Notes under the pieces: generated by a model
What the model was told of the DNA's origin: nothing
Seen by the model: the letters and a program-made list of their open reading frames with translations, nothing else
The model's database searches: none
Program-made: the position numbers and the translations under genes
Assembly: GCF_029543085.1 (NCBI RefSeq)
Contig: NZ_CP119967.1
Location: 6,207,001-6,271,000 of the forward strand
Length of the DNA stretch: 64,000 nt
Source of the DNA: Pseudomonas sp. A34-9
GTDB taxonomy: Bacteria; Pseudomonadota; Gammaproteobacteria; Pseudomonadales; Pseudomonadaceae
Reading direction: 5' to 3'
Shown here: positions 35,239 to 43,879 of the stretch, in pieces
How the letters are laid out: each line of letters begins with the position of its first letter
How positions within the stretch are numbered: position 1 is the first letter of the stretch

Positions 35239-35844
35239 ATGACCGAACCCGCGCTGCTGCCCCGCCCGCAACTCCGCCGCCTGCTGCGCAAGGCGCGCCG
35301 CTCGCTGAGCAAAAGCGAGCAACGCCAGGCCGCCAAGGGCCTGTACCGGCAACTGGCGCAAGACCCGCACTTTCGCCGGGCCAAACATATCTCTCTGTAT
35401 TTACCCACCGACGGTGAAATCGATCCGCGCTTGCTGTTGCGTGAAGCGCAACGTCGGGGCAAAGCGACTTACCTGCCGGTGCTCAGCGCATGGCCGCGGA
35501 CGAAAATGGTTTTCCAGCGCATTCGCCCGGGCGAAAAGCTCAAAGCCAATCGTTTCCGCATTCTCGAGCCACGGGCCAATCTGGCACAGCAACGCAAGGT
35601 CTGGGCGCTGGATCTGGTGTTGTTGCCATTGGTGGGGTTTGACGATGTCGGCGGGCGATTGGGGATGGGCGGCGGTTTCTATGATCGCAGCCTGGGGTAT
35701 ATGGCCCGGCGCAAAAACTGGCGCAAACCGACGTTGCTGGGGCTGGCCCATGAGTGTCAGAAGGTCGAGCGATTGGCGCAGGCGAGCTGGGATGTACCGT
35801 TACAAGGCACGGTCAGCGACAAGGCGTGGTATTTCGCGGGATAG
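35239..35844 (+). CDS. fthC: 5-formyltetrahydrofolate cyclo-ligase
   Basis: The 201-residue protein has the ligase motifs RKARRSLSKSEQRQAAKGLYRQL at the N-terminus, ISLYLPTDGEIDPRLLL in the middle and LVLLPLVGFDDVGGRLGMGGGFYDRSL, the ATP and substrate loop. It converts 5-formyl-THF to 5,10-methenyl-THF using ATP. Co-location with 6S RNA is conserved (ygfA in E. coli), where the two can be co-transcribed. Confidence 0.93.
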   Translation: MTEPALLPRPQLRRLLRKARRSLSKSEQRQAAKGLYRQLAQDPHFRRAKHISLYLPTDGEIDPRLLLREAQRRGKATYLPVLSAWPRTKMVFQRIRPGEKLKANRFRILEPRANLAQQRKVWALDLVLLPLVGFDDVGGRLGMGGGFYDRSLGYMARRKNWRKPTLLGLAHECQKVERLAQASWDVPLQGTVSDKAWYFAG

Positions 35845-35880
35845 GACGCCGCACAGATCAACGGCGTCGGGCGTGCAGTT

Positions 35881-36036
35881 TCAGCGCTTGAAGGCAGTAG
35901 ACTGTTGAACCTGTTGCGCGACTTCGATCGGCGCATCGGCCTTGTTGGCCCACAGGCTCTGCGCGTACCCGGTGGTTACGACACCCAGGCCAAACAAAAT
36001 TACCAAAGTCCATAGTAAATCCGGTTTGCGTTTCAT
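35881..36036 (-). CDS. Small single-span membrane protein, 51 residues
   Basis: The frame starts at ATG 36036 (MKRKPDLLWTLVILFGLGVV) and ends at TCA 35881-35883. One hydrophobic segment covers about residues 8-22, with a positive N-terminus, followed by TTGYAQSLWANKADAPIEVA. It resembles short conserved pseudomonad inner-membrane proteins. GGGGGGC lies near the start as a possible ribosome site. It sits convergent to fthC and divergent from the EVE gene. I do not recognise a function. Confidence 0.65.
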   Translation of the reverse strand: MKRKPDLLWTLVILFGLGVVTTGYAQSLWANKADAPIEVAQQVQQSTAFKR

Positions 36037-36234
36037 CGATTGCCCCCCTCAAGGCACATCATCACGATGACAGCAGCGGTTTCCGTTTGTAGGCCGTGCA
36101 GCAGCGTCAAGCTTTAAAGGCCGGCATTTTGCGACAACGTGAACCCGCGCGCAAACGCTGACGTCAACCGACTGTCGGTTTGTCATAAAATTGCCCGACA
36201 ACCTGCCCAATGACCGTTTCAGGAGCAAAAAACC

Positions 36235-36684
36235 ATGGCCTATTGGCTGATGAAGTCCGAGCCCGACGAACTCTCGATCAAAGGTCTGGAAAAGCTCGGC
36301 AAAGCGCGCTGGGACGGTGTTCGCAACTATCAGGCGCGCAACTTCCTGCGCGCGATGGCGGTGGGTGATGAGTTCTTTTTCTATCATTCCAGTTGCCCGG
36401 AGCCGGGTATTGCCGGAATCGGCAAGATAATCGAAGCGGCGTACCCGGATCCCACCGCACTGGAACCGGAAAGTCATTACTTCGATCCGAAGGCTACACC
36501 AGAGAAAAATGCCTGGATTGCGATTGACGTTGAGCACGTCGAGACGTTTGCGCGGGTGTTGAAGCTGGATTACCTAAAGCAGCAAACGGCGTTGGCCGAG
36601 ATGCCGTTGGTGCAGAAGGGTTCGCGGTTATCGGTGATGCCGGTCACACCCGAACAGTGGGCGGCGGTGCTTGCCCTGCGCTGA
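36235..36684 (+). CDS. EVE domain-containing protein
   Basis: The 149-residue protein is a single EVE domain: MAYWLMKSEPDELSI, KARWDGVRNYQARNFLRAM, GDEFFFYHSSCPEPGIAGIGKI, YFDPKATPEKNAWIAIDVEHVE and PLVQKGSRLSVMPVT. EVE domains fold like PUA/YTH domains and bind modified bases in nucleic acids. The bacterial stand-alone form is widely conserved but poorly characterised. CAGGAG precedes ATG 36235. A family B REPIN follows. Confidence 0.93.
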   Translation: MAYWLMKSEPDELSIKGLEKLGKARWDGVRNYQARNFLRAMAVGDEFFFYHSSCPEPGIAGIGKIIEAAYPDPTALEPESHYFDPKATPEKNAWIAIDVEHVETFARVLKLDYLKQQTALAEMPLVQKGSRLSVMPVTPEQWAAVLALR

Positions 36685-36690
36685 CGCGCG

Positions 36691-36768
36691 AAAAGATCGC
36701 AGCCTTCGGCAGCTCCTACATTCGAATGCGTTTCCCTGTAGGAGCTGCCGAAGGCTGCGATCTTTTGA
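36691..36768. repeat. REPIN, family B, copy 4
   Basis: AAAAGATCGCAGCCTTCGGCAG and its inverted copy flank CATTCGAATGCG. It fills the gap between the convergent EVE and FliL-like genes, so it likely acts at both transcript ends. Confidence 0.85.
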
Positions 36769-36778
36769 CTTTAAATGC

Positions 36779-37186
36779 TTACTGAATGATCAGGTTGTTA
36801 AACAACAGATCTTCAACCACCGGCTTGCCGGTTTCGTCATTCATCACTTGCTGGGTCTGCTTCAACGCTTCCTGACGCAGCTTCTCTTTACCTTCGATAC
36901 TGCCCATCGCCTCGGTGGTCTGCTGAGTAAACAGCGCCACCAGTTGATTGCGGATCAGCGGCTCGTTGGCCTTGACCAGTTTGGTCGCCTCATCGCCGGT
37001 CACCCGCAAAGCCACGTCAGCCTTGTAGACCTTGAGCTTCGGTGTGCCATCCAGCCCGTAGTTACCCACGAATGGCGGGCTCAGGGTGATGTAGTTGACC
37101 TTCGGCGCCTCGCCTTCTTTGGCTTCTTCGGCCAGCGCTGCCACAGGCAGAGACAGGGCCAGCAACAACATGATCCACGCTTTCAC
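36779..37186 (-). CDS. FliL-family periplasmic/membrane protein
   Basis: The 135-residue protein starts with GTG 37186, which has AAGGAG six bases upstream. It has a signal-anchor (KAWIMLLLALSLPVAALA) and a FliL-type domain: PPFVGNYGLDGTPKLKVYKADVALRV, LIRNQLVALFTQQTTEAMGSIEGKEKLRQEALKQ and VEDLLFNNLIIQ. FliL stabilises flagellar stators, but this stand-alone paralogue lies outside any flagellar cluster, so its role is unknown. The ATG seven codons downstream is a less likely start. Confidence 0.85.
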   Translation of the reverse strand: MKAWIMLLLALSLPVAALAEEAKEGEAPKVNYITLSPPFVGNYGLDGTPKLKVYKADVALRVTGDEATKLVKANEPLIRNQLVALFTQQTTEAMGSIEGKEKLRQEALKQTQQVMNDETGKPVVEDLLFNNLIIQ

Positions 37187-37336
37187 AATTCGCTCCTTAT
37201 CCGGTTTGCGGCCTAGCATAACGACCCGCCGCGCAAGCACAAGCTTATGGCTGACTATCAGGGTCGGGCATGCTCGTTGACCCGTTGACTGACACACCTA
37301 CACTTATCGGCCATCACTCCCAAAGGAATAGCCCTG

Positions 37337-38314
37337 ATGAAAGCCGTGCTGTGCAAAGCCTTCGGCCCTGCCGAATCGCTGGTGCTGGAAGACGTCGCCA
37401 GCCCCGCCCTGAAGAAGAACGAAATCCTGCTGGAGGTGCACGCCGCCGGGGTCAACTTCCCGGACACGCTGATCATCGAGGGCAAGTACCAGTTCAAGCC
37501 GCCCTTCCCGTTCTCGCCGGGTGGCGAGGCGGCGGGCGTGGTCACCGAGATCGGGGAAAAAGTCAGCCACCTCAAGGTCGGCGACCGGGTCATGGCTCTG
37601 ACCGGCTGGGGCAGTTTCGCTGAACAGGTCGCGGTGCCGGGCTATAACGTCCTGCCGATCCCGCCATCGATGGACTTCAACATCGCCGCCGCCTTCAGCA
37701 TGACTTACGGCACCTCGATGCACGCCCTCAAGCAACGCGCCAATCTGCAACCGGGGGAAACCCTGCTGGTGCTCGGCGCTTCCGGCGGTGTCGGGCTGGC
37801 CGCCGTGGAAATCGGCAAAGCCATGGGCGCCCGCGTCATCGCCGCCGCCAGCAGCGCGGAAAAACTGGCGGTGGCCAAGGCTGCCGGCGCCGATGAGCTG
37901 ATCAACTACAGCGAAACCAGCCTCAAGGACGAAATCAAACGCCTCACCGACGGCCAGGGCGCCGACGTGATTTACGATCCGGTCGGCGGCGATCTGTTCG
38001 ACCAGGCCATCCGCGCCATCGCCTGGAATGGCCGCCTGTTGGTGGTCGGCTTCGCCAGCGGGCGAATTCCCGAACTGCCGGTCAACCTCGCCCTGCTCAA
38101 AGGCGCGGCAGTGCTCGGGGTGTTCTGGGGCTCCTTCGCCCAGCGCCAACCGCAGGACAACGCGGCGAACTTCCAGCAGTTGTTCGGCTGGTTCGCCGAG
38201 GGCAAGTTGAAACCGCTGGTATCGCAGGTGTACCCGCTGAGCAATGCGGCGCAGGCGATCAATGATCTTGGCCAGCGCAAGGCGGTGGGCAAGGTGGTGG
38301 TGCAGGTGCGCTGA
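37337..38314 (+). CDS. NADPH:quinone oxidoreductase-type MDR protein
   Basis: The 325-residue protein begins MKAVLCKAFGPAESLVLEDV and has the nucleotide-binding motif LVLGASGGVGLAAVEIGKAMGARVIAAASS and the quinone-reductase stretch GADVIYDPVGGDLFDQAIRAIAWNGRLLVVGFASG. Zinc-binding cysteines of alcohol dehydrogenases are absent. It is expected to reduce quinones or enals with NADPH. AAGGA precedes ATG 37337 and it is divergent from the FliL-like gene. The substrate is not readable. Confidence 0.9.
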   Translation: MKAVLCKAFGPAESLVLEDVASPALKKNEILLEVHAAGVNFPDTLIIEGKYQFKPPFPFSPGGEAAGVVTEIGEKVSHLKVGDRVMALTGWGSFAEQVAVPGYNVLPIPPSMDFNIAAAFSMTYGTSMHALKQRANLQPGETLLVLGASGGVGLAAVEIGKAMGARVIAAASSAEKLAVAKAAGADELINYSETSLKDEIKRLTDGQGADVIYDPVGGDLFDQAIRAIAWNGRLLVVGFASGRIPELPVNLALLKGAAVLGVFWGSFAQRQPQDNAANFQQLFGWFAEGKLKPLVSQVYPLSNAAQAINDLGQRKAVGKVVVQVR

Positions 38315-38320
38315 AACGCC

Positions 38321-38952
38321 TCAACTGGCGGGCGACGCTGCCATGTCGCCCGGCATCAGTTGTTCCTGAACCTTCTCGCTTCGCGCCTGGATCAACTGCC
38401 CCTTGTCGTCGAAGCGCAAAACAATCAGCCAGTCGTAGACATCCACCGGCCATTTCGGCTGACCGATCAACGCCGGGCCATTACCGCCGAAGGCGGCAAT
38501 CAGTTTGTTGATATGGCCGTGGTGCCAGGCAATCAGGACGGTCTTCGCCTGATGCTTTTGCGCATCGAGCTGACCAGTTTGTCGACGTCGTTATTGGCGA
38601 ACGGCTGTTCAATGGGCAGTTGCAGGCGCCGGGACAGCGGGATCAGTGTTTGCCGTGGCCGGACACTTTCCGCGCTGTCAGCGGTAGCGATCAGCCGTTG
38701 AGGCGTGAGCGTCTGGCCATCCAGTTTCAACGGGGTGAAATAGTCGGCGTAGGCCGCAGCACGCTGTTCGCCCCGGGCATTGAGCTCACGACCCACCTCA
38801 GGCTTTTCCGCATGGCGAATGATCAACACAGTGACATTGCGTAAACCTGGCCCCGCGCAATCCTGCGCATAACTCAGTGCCAGCACTGAAACAGTGAGCG
38901 CTACCGCAACCAGCAATCTGGGCAGCAACATGCGAACTTTCACGGCCATCAT
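38321..38952 (-). pseudogene. Histidine phosphatase (phosphoglycerate mutase-like), frameshifted
   Basis: The first part starts MMAVKVRMLLPRLLVAVALT with a signal peptide and the phosphatase motif VLIIRHAEKPE, and breaks at a stop at 38533-38535. The second part, in another frame from about 38565 to 38321, reads DAQKHQAKTVLIAWHHGHIN (second catalytic His) through PKWPVDVYDWLIVLRFDDKG to a stop at 38321. The two join naturally (LVSS then DAQKHQ) if one base is missing near 38563-38580. An intact protein would be about 210 residues. This is either a recent inactivation or a sequencing error. It is convergent with the quinone oxidoreductase. Confidence 0.85.
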
Positions 38953-39111
38953 TTTTCTCTGCGATCAGTCGGGTCTATTGATCGCGAGTCTAAGCCACAA
39001 CATTCCGGCCGCCACAAAAACGCCCTGTTCTTACAGCTGAGCGACAGGTTCGTAAAGGAACACGCGACTTCCAACATTTTCCGCTGTTTGGTCGATGCGA
39101 ACCGGTGCTAT

Positions 39112-39125
39112 TTTCGGTAACGAAA
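39112..39125. promoter_or_regulatory. Candidate GlpR operator upstream of glpT
   Basis: TTTCG-GTAA-CGAAA is a perfect inverted repeat ending 48 bp before glpT. Its core TTCGGTAACGAA differs by one base from the E. coli GlpR core TTCGWTAWCGAA. Glycerol-3-phosphate transport is a known GlpR target. Confidence 0.55.
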
Positions 39126-39173
39126 CTGTAACATTCGCATCCGCAGTCAAAACAAGAAATCTGGAGCTCTTGA

Positions 39174-40523
39174 ATGTTTGCTTTCTTTCGTCCTGCCGCA
39201 CATCAGGCTCCATTGCCTGAAGAAAAAATAGACAGCACGTACCGACGCCTGCGCTGGCAGATCTTCGCCGGTATTTTCTTTGGCTATGCGGGTTATTACC
39301 TGCTGCGCAAAAACTTCTCGCTGGCCATGCCCTACCTGATCGACGAAGGCTACAGCCGTGGCGATCTGGGCCTGGCGATGTCGGCGATCGCCATCGCTTA
39401 TGGCTTGTCGAAATTCCTCATGGGCCTGGTGTCCGACCGTTCCAACCCACGTTACTTCCTGCCGTTCGGTCTGCTGGTGTCGGCCGGGGTGATGTTCATT
39501 TTCGGTTTCGCGCCTTGGGCAACGTCCAGCGTGACCATGATGTTCATCCTGCTGTTCATCAACGGCTGGGCCCAGGGCATGGGTTGGCCGCCAAGTGGCC
39601 GGACCATGGTGCATTGGTGGTCGCAGAAGGAGCGCGGCGGCGTGGTGTCCGTGTGGAACGTGGCGCATAACGTCGGCGGCGGTCTGATCGGCCCGCTGTT
39701 CCTGCTCGGCATGGGTCTGTTCAACGACTGGCATGCAGCGTTCTACGTACCGGCAGCCGTGGCGCTGGGCGTGGCGGTGTTCGCGTTCATTACCATGCGC
39801 GACACCCCGCAATCGGTTGGCCTGCCGCCGATCGAAAAGTACAAGAACGATTACCCGGAAGGCTACGACGCCAGCCACGAAGACGAATTCAGCGCCAAGG
39901 AAATCTTCGTCAAGTATGTGCTGCGCAACAAGATGCTCTGGTACATCGCCATGGCCAACGTCTTCGTCTACCTGCTGCGCTACGGCGTGCTGGACTGGGC
40001 GCCGACCTACCTGAAGGAAGCCAAGGGTTTCACCGTGGATAAAACCTCGTGGGCTTATTTCTTCTACGAGTGGGCGGGCATTCCGGGCACGCTGCTGTGC
40101 GGCTGGATGTCGGACAAGATCTTCCGAGGCAACCGTGGCCTGACCGGCATGGTGTTCATGGCGCTGGTGACTGTCGCGACCCTGGTTTACTGGTTGAACC
40201 CGGCCGGCAACCCGACCGTCGACATGATCGCGCTGTTCTCGATCGGCTTCCTGATCTACGGCCCGGTGATGTTGATCGGCCTGCAGGCACTGGAGCTGGC
40301 GCCGAAGAAAGCCGCCGGCACCGCTGCGGGCTTCACTGGCTTGTTCGGTTATCTGGGTGGTTCGGTCGCGGCCAGTGCCGCGATGGGCTACACCGTTGAC
40401 CACTTCGGCTGGGACGGTGGTTTCGTGCTGCTGGTTGGCGCTTGCCTGCTGTCGATGGCCTTCCTCGCCCCGACGCTGTGGCACAAGCAAGTCGCCAGTC
40501 AGAGCCGCGAAGCGGTCGCTTGA
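39174..40523 (+). CDS. glpT: Glycerol-3-phosphate:phosphate antiporter
   Basis: The 449-residue MFS protein has twelve hydrophobic segments. GlpT/UhpT-type stretches are [85 protein letters not shown] and [22 protein letters not shown]. It imports glycerol-3-phosphate in exchange for phosphate. GGAG is seven bases before ATG 39174. The last 25 bp overlap the convergent ChaC-like gene. No other glp gene is adjacent. Confidence 0.94.
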   Translation: MFAFFRPAAHQAPLPEEKIDSTYRRLRWQIFAGIFFGYAGYYLLRKNFSLAMPYLIDEGYSRGDLGLAMSAIAIAYGLSKFLMGLVSDRSNPRYFLPFGLLVSAGVMFIFGFAPWATSSVTMMFILLFINGWAQGMGWPPSGRTMVHWWSQKERGGVVSVWNVAHNVGGGLIGPLFLLGMGLFNDWHAAFYVPAAVALGVAVFAFITMRDTPQSVGLPPIEKYKNDYPEGYDASHEDEFSAKEIFVKYVLRNKMLWYIAMANVFVYLLRYGVLDWAPTYLKEAKGFTVDKTSWAYFFYEWAGIPGTLLCGWMSDKIFRGNRGLTGMVFMALVTVATLVYWLNPAGNPTVDMIALFSIGFLIYGPVMLIGLQALELAPKKAAGTAAGFTGLFGYLGGSVAASAAMGYTVDHFGWDGGFVLLVGACLLSMAFLAPTLWHKQVASQSREAVA

Positions 40524-41167
40524 TCGGTCTGTGACTGACAGCGCTTGAGCCGCGCCTCCAGATTGCGGTCTGGCATGGCGTGGCTGCGCAGGGCGTGCGC
40601 GGTCTGCTCGACATAATCGCGAGTGGTTCCGTAACGCCCGCTGGCGCTTTCAAACACCTGGCTAAGCACGTGATCCGGCAAATTGCCGGCATAGCTGGGC
40701 AGGTGTCGCTCCAACACGAATCCCAATGCCTGAACCTGACTGCCATCTTCAAGCCGGCAGTTGAGCCAGTGTGGTCGATAGGACGGCACCGGCATCTCGC
40801 GTTTCCACAAGGCGTACAGCGCAGCGTCGAGATTGTCTTCCGGCAAGCGATAAGCGAAGCCGCTGCAAGAACCTCCGCGATCCAGACCAAAGACCAGACC
40901 GGGCATTTCCGGCGTACCGCGGTGCTCGTGCGACCACAGGTACAGGCCACGATGGTAGCCATGCACACGTCCGCGCACTCTTTCCACCGCCGAGCATTCC
41001 GGCCGCCAGATCAACGAACCGTAAGCGAACAGCCACACCGGCCCGCCCTTGTGGCGCGCCATGGTCGATTGCATGGAAGCGAGAAGTTGTTCGTGCGTCA
41101 GCTGCGGCCCAAGATCGAGCCGCGGAGGGTAATTCAAATTCAGAAAAGCGTTTTCAATGGCGCTCAT
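40499..41167 (-). CDS. Gamma-glutamylcyclotransferase, ChaC-like
   Basis: The 222-residue protein has the glutamylcyclotransferase fold motif [14 protein letters not shown], then [33 protein letters not shown] and [22 protein letters not shown], which contains the catalytic Glu. ChaC enzymes degrade glutathione to 5-oxoproline and Cys-Gly. The 3' end runs 25 bp into glpT on the other strand. Its promoter lies in an AT-rich 197-bp gap that holds a perfect palindrome (41309-41336). Confidence 0.9.
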   Translation of the reverse strand: MSAIENAFLNLNYPPRLDLGPQLTHEQLLASMQSTMARHKGGPVWLFAYGSLIWRPECSAVERVRGRVHGYHRGLYLWSHEHRGTPEMPGLVFGLDRGGSCSGFAYRLPEDNLDAALYALWKREMPVPSYRPHWLNCRLEDGSQVQALGFVLERHLPSYAGNLPDHVLSQVFESASGRYGTTRDYVEQTAHALRSHAMPDRNLEARLKRCQSQTDQATASRL

Positions 41168-41308
41168 GGCGAATAGCGTTCAGCTCCCCGCGGGTAAAGA
41201 ATTACTTAATAGAACGCACCGCTGTAACAATAAGGCACATATGTTTTAAGGCAATTTGAGTGCCATGGCACGGTTCTTAATTGATTGCCTGATTGATATA
41301 TAACCTAG

Positions 41309-41336
41309 CGGTATTTATGCAATTACATAAATACCG
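41309..41336. promoter_or_regulatory. Perfect 11-bp inverted repeat in AT-rich gap
   Basis: CGGTATTTATG (41309-41319) and CATAAATACCG (41326-41336) are exact complements with a CAATTA spacer. It is 28 bp past the reductase stop and 142 bp before the chaC-like start. There is no T run, so an operator or RNA hairpin fits better than a classic terminator. Confidence 0.65.
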
Positions 41337-41364
41337 ATCGGCTATATAGAGAGTTATAACGGAC

Positions 41365-42333
41365 TCAGGAGCGCGGCGCGTAGGCGAACACGTCCGCACG
41401 CATTTGATGGGCGTCCATCCCGGCTTCAACCAAGGCATCCAGAGTGCCGTAGACCATGGCCGGCGAGCCGCTGGCGTAGACGTGCAAGGGCTTCAGATCC
41501 GGGAAGTCTTCACAGACTGCCTCGTGCAGCATGCCGCAGCGCCCTTCCCAACCGCATTGATCACTGACGACTTTGTGCAGGAACAGGTTGGGCAGCTTCA
41601 GCCATTCGTCCCAGTGTTCGATCTCATAGAAATCTTCCGGACGGCGCACGCCCCAGTAAAGATGCACCGGATGTTTGAAGCCGTTGGCGCGGCAATGCTC
41701 GATCAGTGCGTGAATCTGGCCCATGCCGGTGCCGGCGGCAACCAGCACCAGCGGCCCGTCCGGTAACTCTGCCAAATGCGTGTCGCCGAATGGCAGCTCG
41801 ACACGCACCATCGCGTTGCGTTGCAGCTGTTCGATCAGGCTCAGTGCACTGGCTTCGCGCGCCAGCACGTGGATTTCCAGATCGCGTCCGCCGTGCGGTG
41901 CCGAGGCCATGGAGAACGCCGATTTCTCGCCGTTCTCGCGCTCAATCATCAAGTACTGGCCGGCGTGATAACGCGGCGGCTTGCCGGCCGGAGCGCGCAG
42001 CCGCACACGCCAGGTGTCGCCACCGACGTCGCGGCATTCGATGACCTGACACGACAGGCTGCGCACCGGCAGTTCTCCCAGCGCGAGCACGCCATCCCAC
42101 AGCAGGATGCAGTCTTCCAGCGGCTCGGCTATGCAAGTGTAGAACTCGCCGTGGTCATGCACCTTGCCGTCCTGCGCGACGCTACCTTCAACCAGCAGTG
42201 CCGCACACACGTGACAATTGCCGTTGCGGCAGCTTTGCGGGCATTCGTAGCCCAGGCGCCGCGCGCCATCGAGAATCCGCTCACCGGGCCGTATCTCAAG
42301 CACCGCTCCGGAGGGCTGCAGGGTTACACGCAT
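41365..42333 (-). CDS. 2Fe-2S/FAD NAD(P)H reductase next to ubiD
   Basis: The 322-residue protein has an N-terminal plant-type ferredoxin domain with CPQSCRNGNCHVC (Cys31, 35, 40, 43) and a further Cys in FYTCIAEPLEDC. An FAD domain (RYHAGQYLMIERENGEKSAFSMAS) and an NAD domain (LVLVAAGTGMGQIHALIEH) follow. It is of the kind often called CDP-6-deoxy-3,4-glucoseen reductase, though no such sugar pathway is here. Its ATG shares a base with the ubiD stop (TGATG), so the two are coupled. E. coli has the flavin reductase fre after ubiD, which suggests a flavin or electron supply role. Confidence 0.9.
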   Translation of the reverse strand: MRVTLQPSGAVLEIRPGERILDGARRLGYECPQSCRNGNCHVCAALLVEGSVAQDGKVHDHGEFYTCIAEPLEDCILLWDGVLALGELPVRSLSCQVIECRDVGGDTWRVRLRAPAGKPPRYHAGQYLMIERENGEKSAFSMASAPHGGRDLEIHVLAREASALSLIEQLQRNAMVRVELPFGDTHLAELPDGPLVLVAAGTGMGQIHALIEHCRANGFKHPVHLYWGVRRPEDFYEIEHWDEWLKLPNLFLHKVVSDQCGWEGRCGMLHEAVCEDFPDLKPLHVYASGSPAMVYGTLDALVEAGMDAHQMRADVFAYAPRS

Positions 42334-43799
42334 CAATCTATTCCTAACTGATTCCAGATGGCATCGATCCGCTGGGTGACGGCGTCGTCCTTGACGATCA
42401 CGCGGCCCCACTCGCGATTGGTTTCGCCCGGCCACTTGTGGGTGGCATCGAGGCCCATTTTCGACCCCAGGCCGGAGACCGGCGAGGCGAAGTCGAGATA
42501 GTCGATCGGTGTGTTATCGATCATCACCGTGTCGCGCTTGGGGTCCATGCGCGTGGTGATGGCCCAGATCACGTCGTTCCAGTCGCGGGCGTTGATATCG
42601 TCGTCACAGACGATAACGAACTTGGTGTACATGAACTGTCGCAAAAACGACCAGACACCGAGCATCACGCGCTTGGCATGCCCCGGATACGACTTCTTCA
42701 TGGTCACGATGGCCATGCGGTACGAGCAGCCTTCGGGCGGCAGGTAGAAGTCGGTGATTTCCGGGAACTGCTTCTGCAGGATCGGCACGAACACTTCGTT
42801 CAGCGCCACGCCGAGGATCGCCGGCTCATCCGGCGGACGGCCGGTGTAGGTGCTGTGGTAGATCGGTTTGATCCGGTGGGTGATGCGCTCGACGGTGAAC
42901 ACCGGGAAGCTGTCGACTTCGTTGTAATAACCGGTGTGGTCGCCGTACGGGCCTTCATCGGCCATTTCACCCGGATGGATCACGCCTTCGAGGATGATTT
43001 CGGCGGTGGCCGGCACTTGCAGGTCGTTGCCACGGCACTTGACCAGCTCGGTGCGGTTACCGCGCAAGAGCCCTGCGAAAGCGTATTCGGAAAGGCTGTC
43101 CGGCACCGGCGTCACGGCGCCAAGGATGGTCGCCGGATCCGCGCCAAGGGCCACCGACACCGGGAACGGCTGACCCGGATGCTTCTCGCACCACTCACGG
43201 AAGTCGAGGGCGCCGCCACGGTGGCTGAGCCAGCGCATGATCACCTTGTTGCGGCCGATCACTTGCTGACGGTAGATACCGAGGTTCTGCCGGTCCTTGT
43301 TCGGGCCTTTGGTGACAGTCAGCCCCCAAGTGATCAGCGGGCCGACGTCGCCGGGCCAGCAAGTCTGCACCGGCAGCATCGCCAGGTCGACGTCGTCGCC
43401 CTCGATGACCACTTCCTGGCAGACGGCGTCTTTGACGACTTTCGGCGCCATCGAGATGATCTTGCGGAAGATCGGCAGTTTCGACCACGCGTCTTTCAAG
43501 CCCTTCGGCGGCTCCGGTTCCTTGAGGAACGCCAGCAGCTTGCCGATTTCGCGCAGCTCGCTGACCGACTCGGCGCCCATGCCCATCGCCACCCGCTCAG
43601 GTGTGCCAAACAGGTTGCCAAGCACCGGAATGTCGTAGCCGGTAGGCTTCTCGAACAATAGCGCCGGGCCCTTGGCCCGCAGCGTGCGATCGCACACCTC
43701 GGTCATTTCCAGCACCGGCGAGACGGGAATCTGGATGCGTTTCAACTCTCCGCGCTGCTCAAGCTGCTGCACGAAATCCCGAAGATCCTTGAATTTCAT
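42333..43799 (-). CDS. ubiD: 4-hydroxy-3-polyprenylbenzoate decarboxylase
   Basis: The 488-residue UbiD begins [22 protein letters not shown]. Motifs of the prenylated-FMN enzyme include [49 protein letters not shown] with the catalytic Glu, and [23 protein letters not shown] near the C-terminus. It decarboxylates the prenylated hydroxybenzoate in ubiquinone synthesis. UbiX, which makes the cofactor, is not in the window. ATG 43799 is used rather than the upstream TTG, since family members begin with MK(F/Y)xDLRDF. Confidence 0.95.
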   Translation of the reverse strand: MKFKDLRDFVQQLEQRGELKRIQIPVSPVLEMTEVCDRTLRAKGPALLFEKPTGYDIPVLGNLFGTPERVAMGMGAESVSELREIGKLLAFLKEPEPPKGLKDAWSKLPIFRKIISMAPKVVKDAVCQEVVIEGDDVDLAMLPVQTCWPGDVGPLITWGLTVTKGPNKDRQNLGIYRQQVIGRNKVIMRWLSHRGGALDFREWCEKHPGQPFPVSVALGADPATILGAVTPVPDSLSEYAFAGLLRGNRTELVKCRGNDLQVPATAEIILEGVIHPGEMADEGPYGDHTGYYNEVDSFPVFTVERITHRIKPIYHSTYTGRPPDEPAILGVALNEVFVPILQKQFPEITDFYLPPEGCSYRMAIVTMKKSYPGHAKRVMLGVWSFLRQFMYTKFVIVCDDDINARDWNDVIWAITTRMDPKRDTVMIDNTPIDYLDFASPVSGLGSKMGLDATHKWPGETNREWGRVIVKDDAVTQRIDAIWNQLGID

Positions 43800-43879
43800 T
43801 GACGATGGCACCCTCAAAATAGGCGTACATCCTACCTGCTCTGACGGGCAAACAGCAGCCCGTCAGTGCCCGGTATCGC

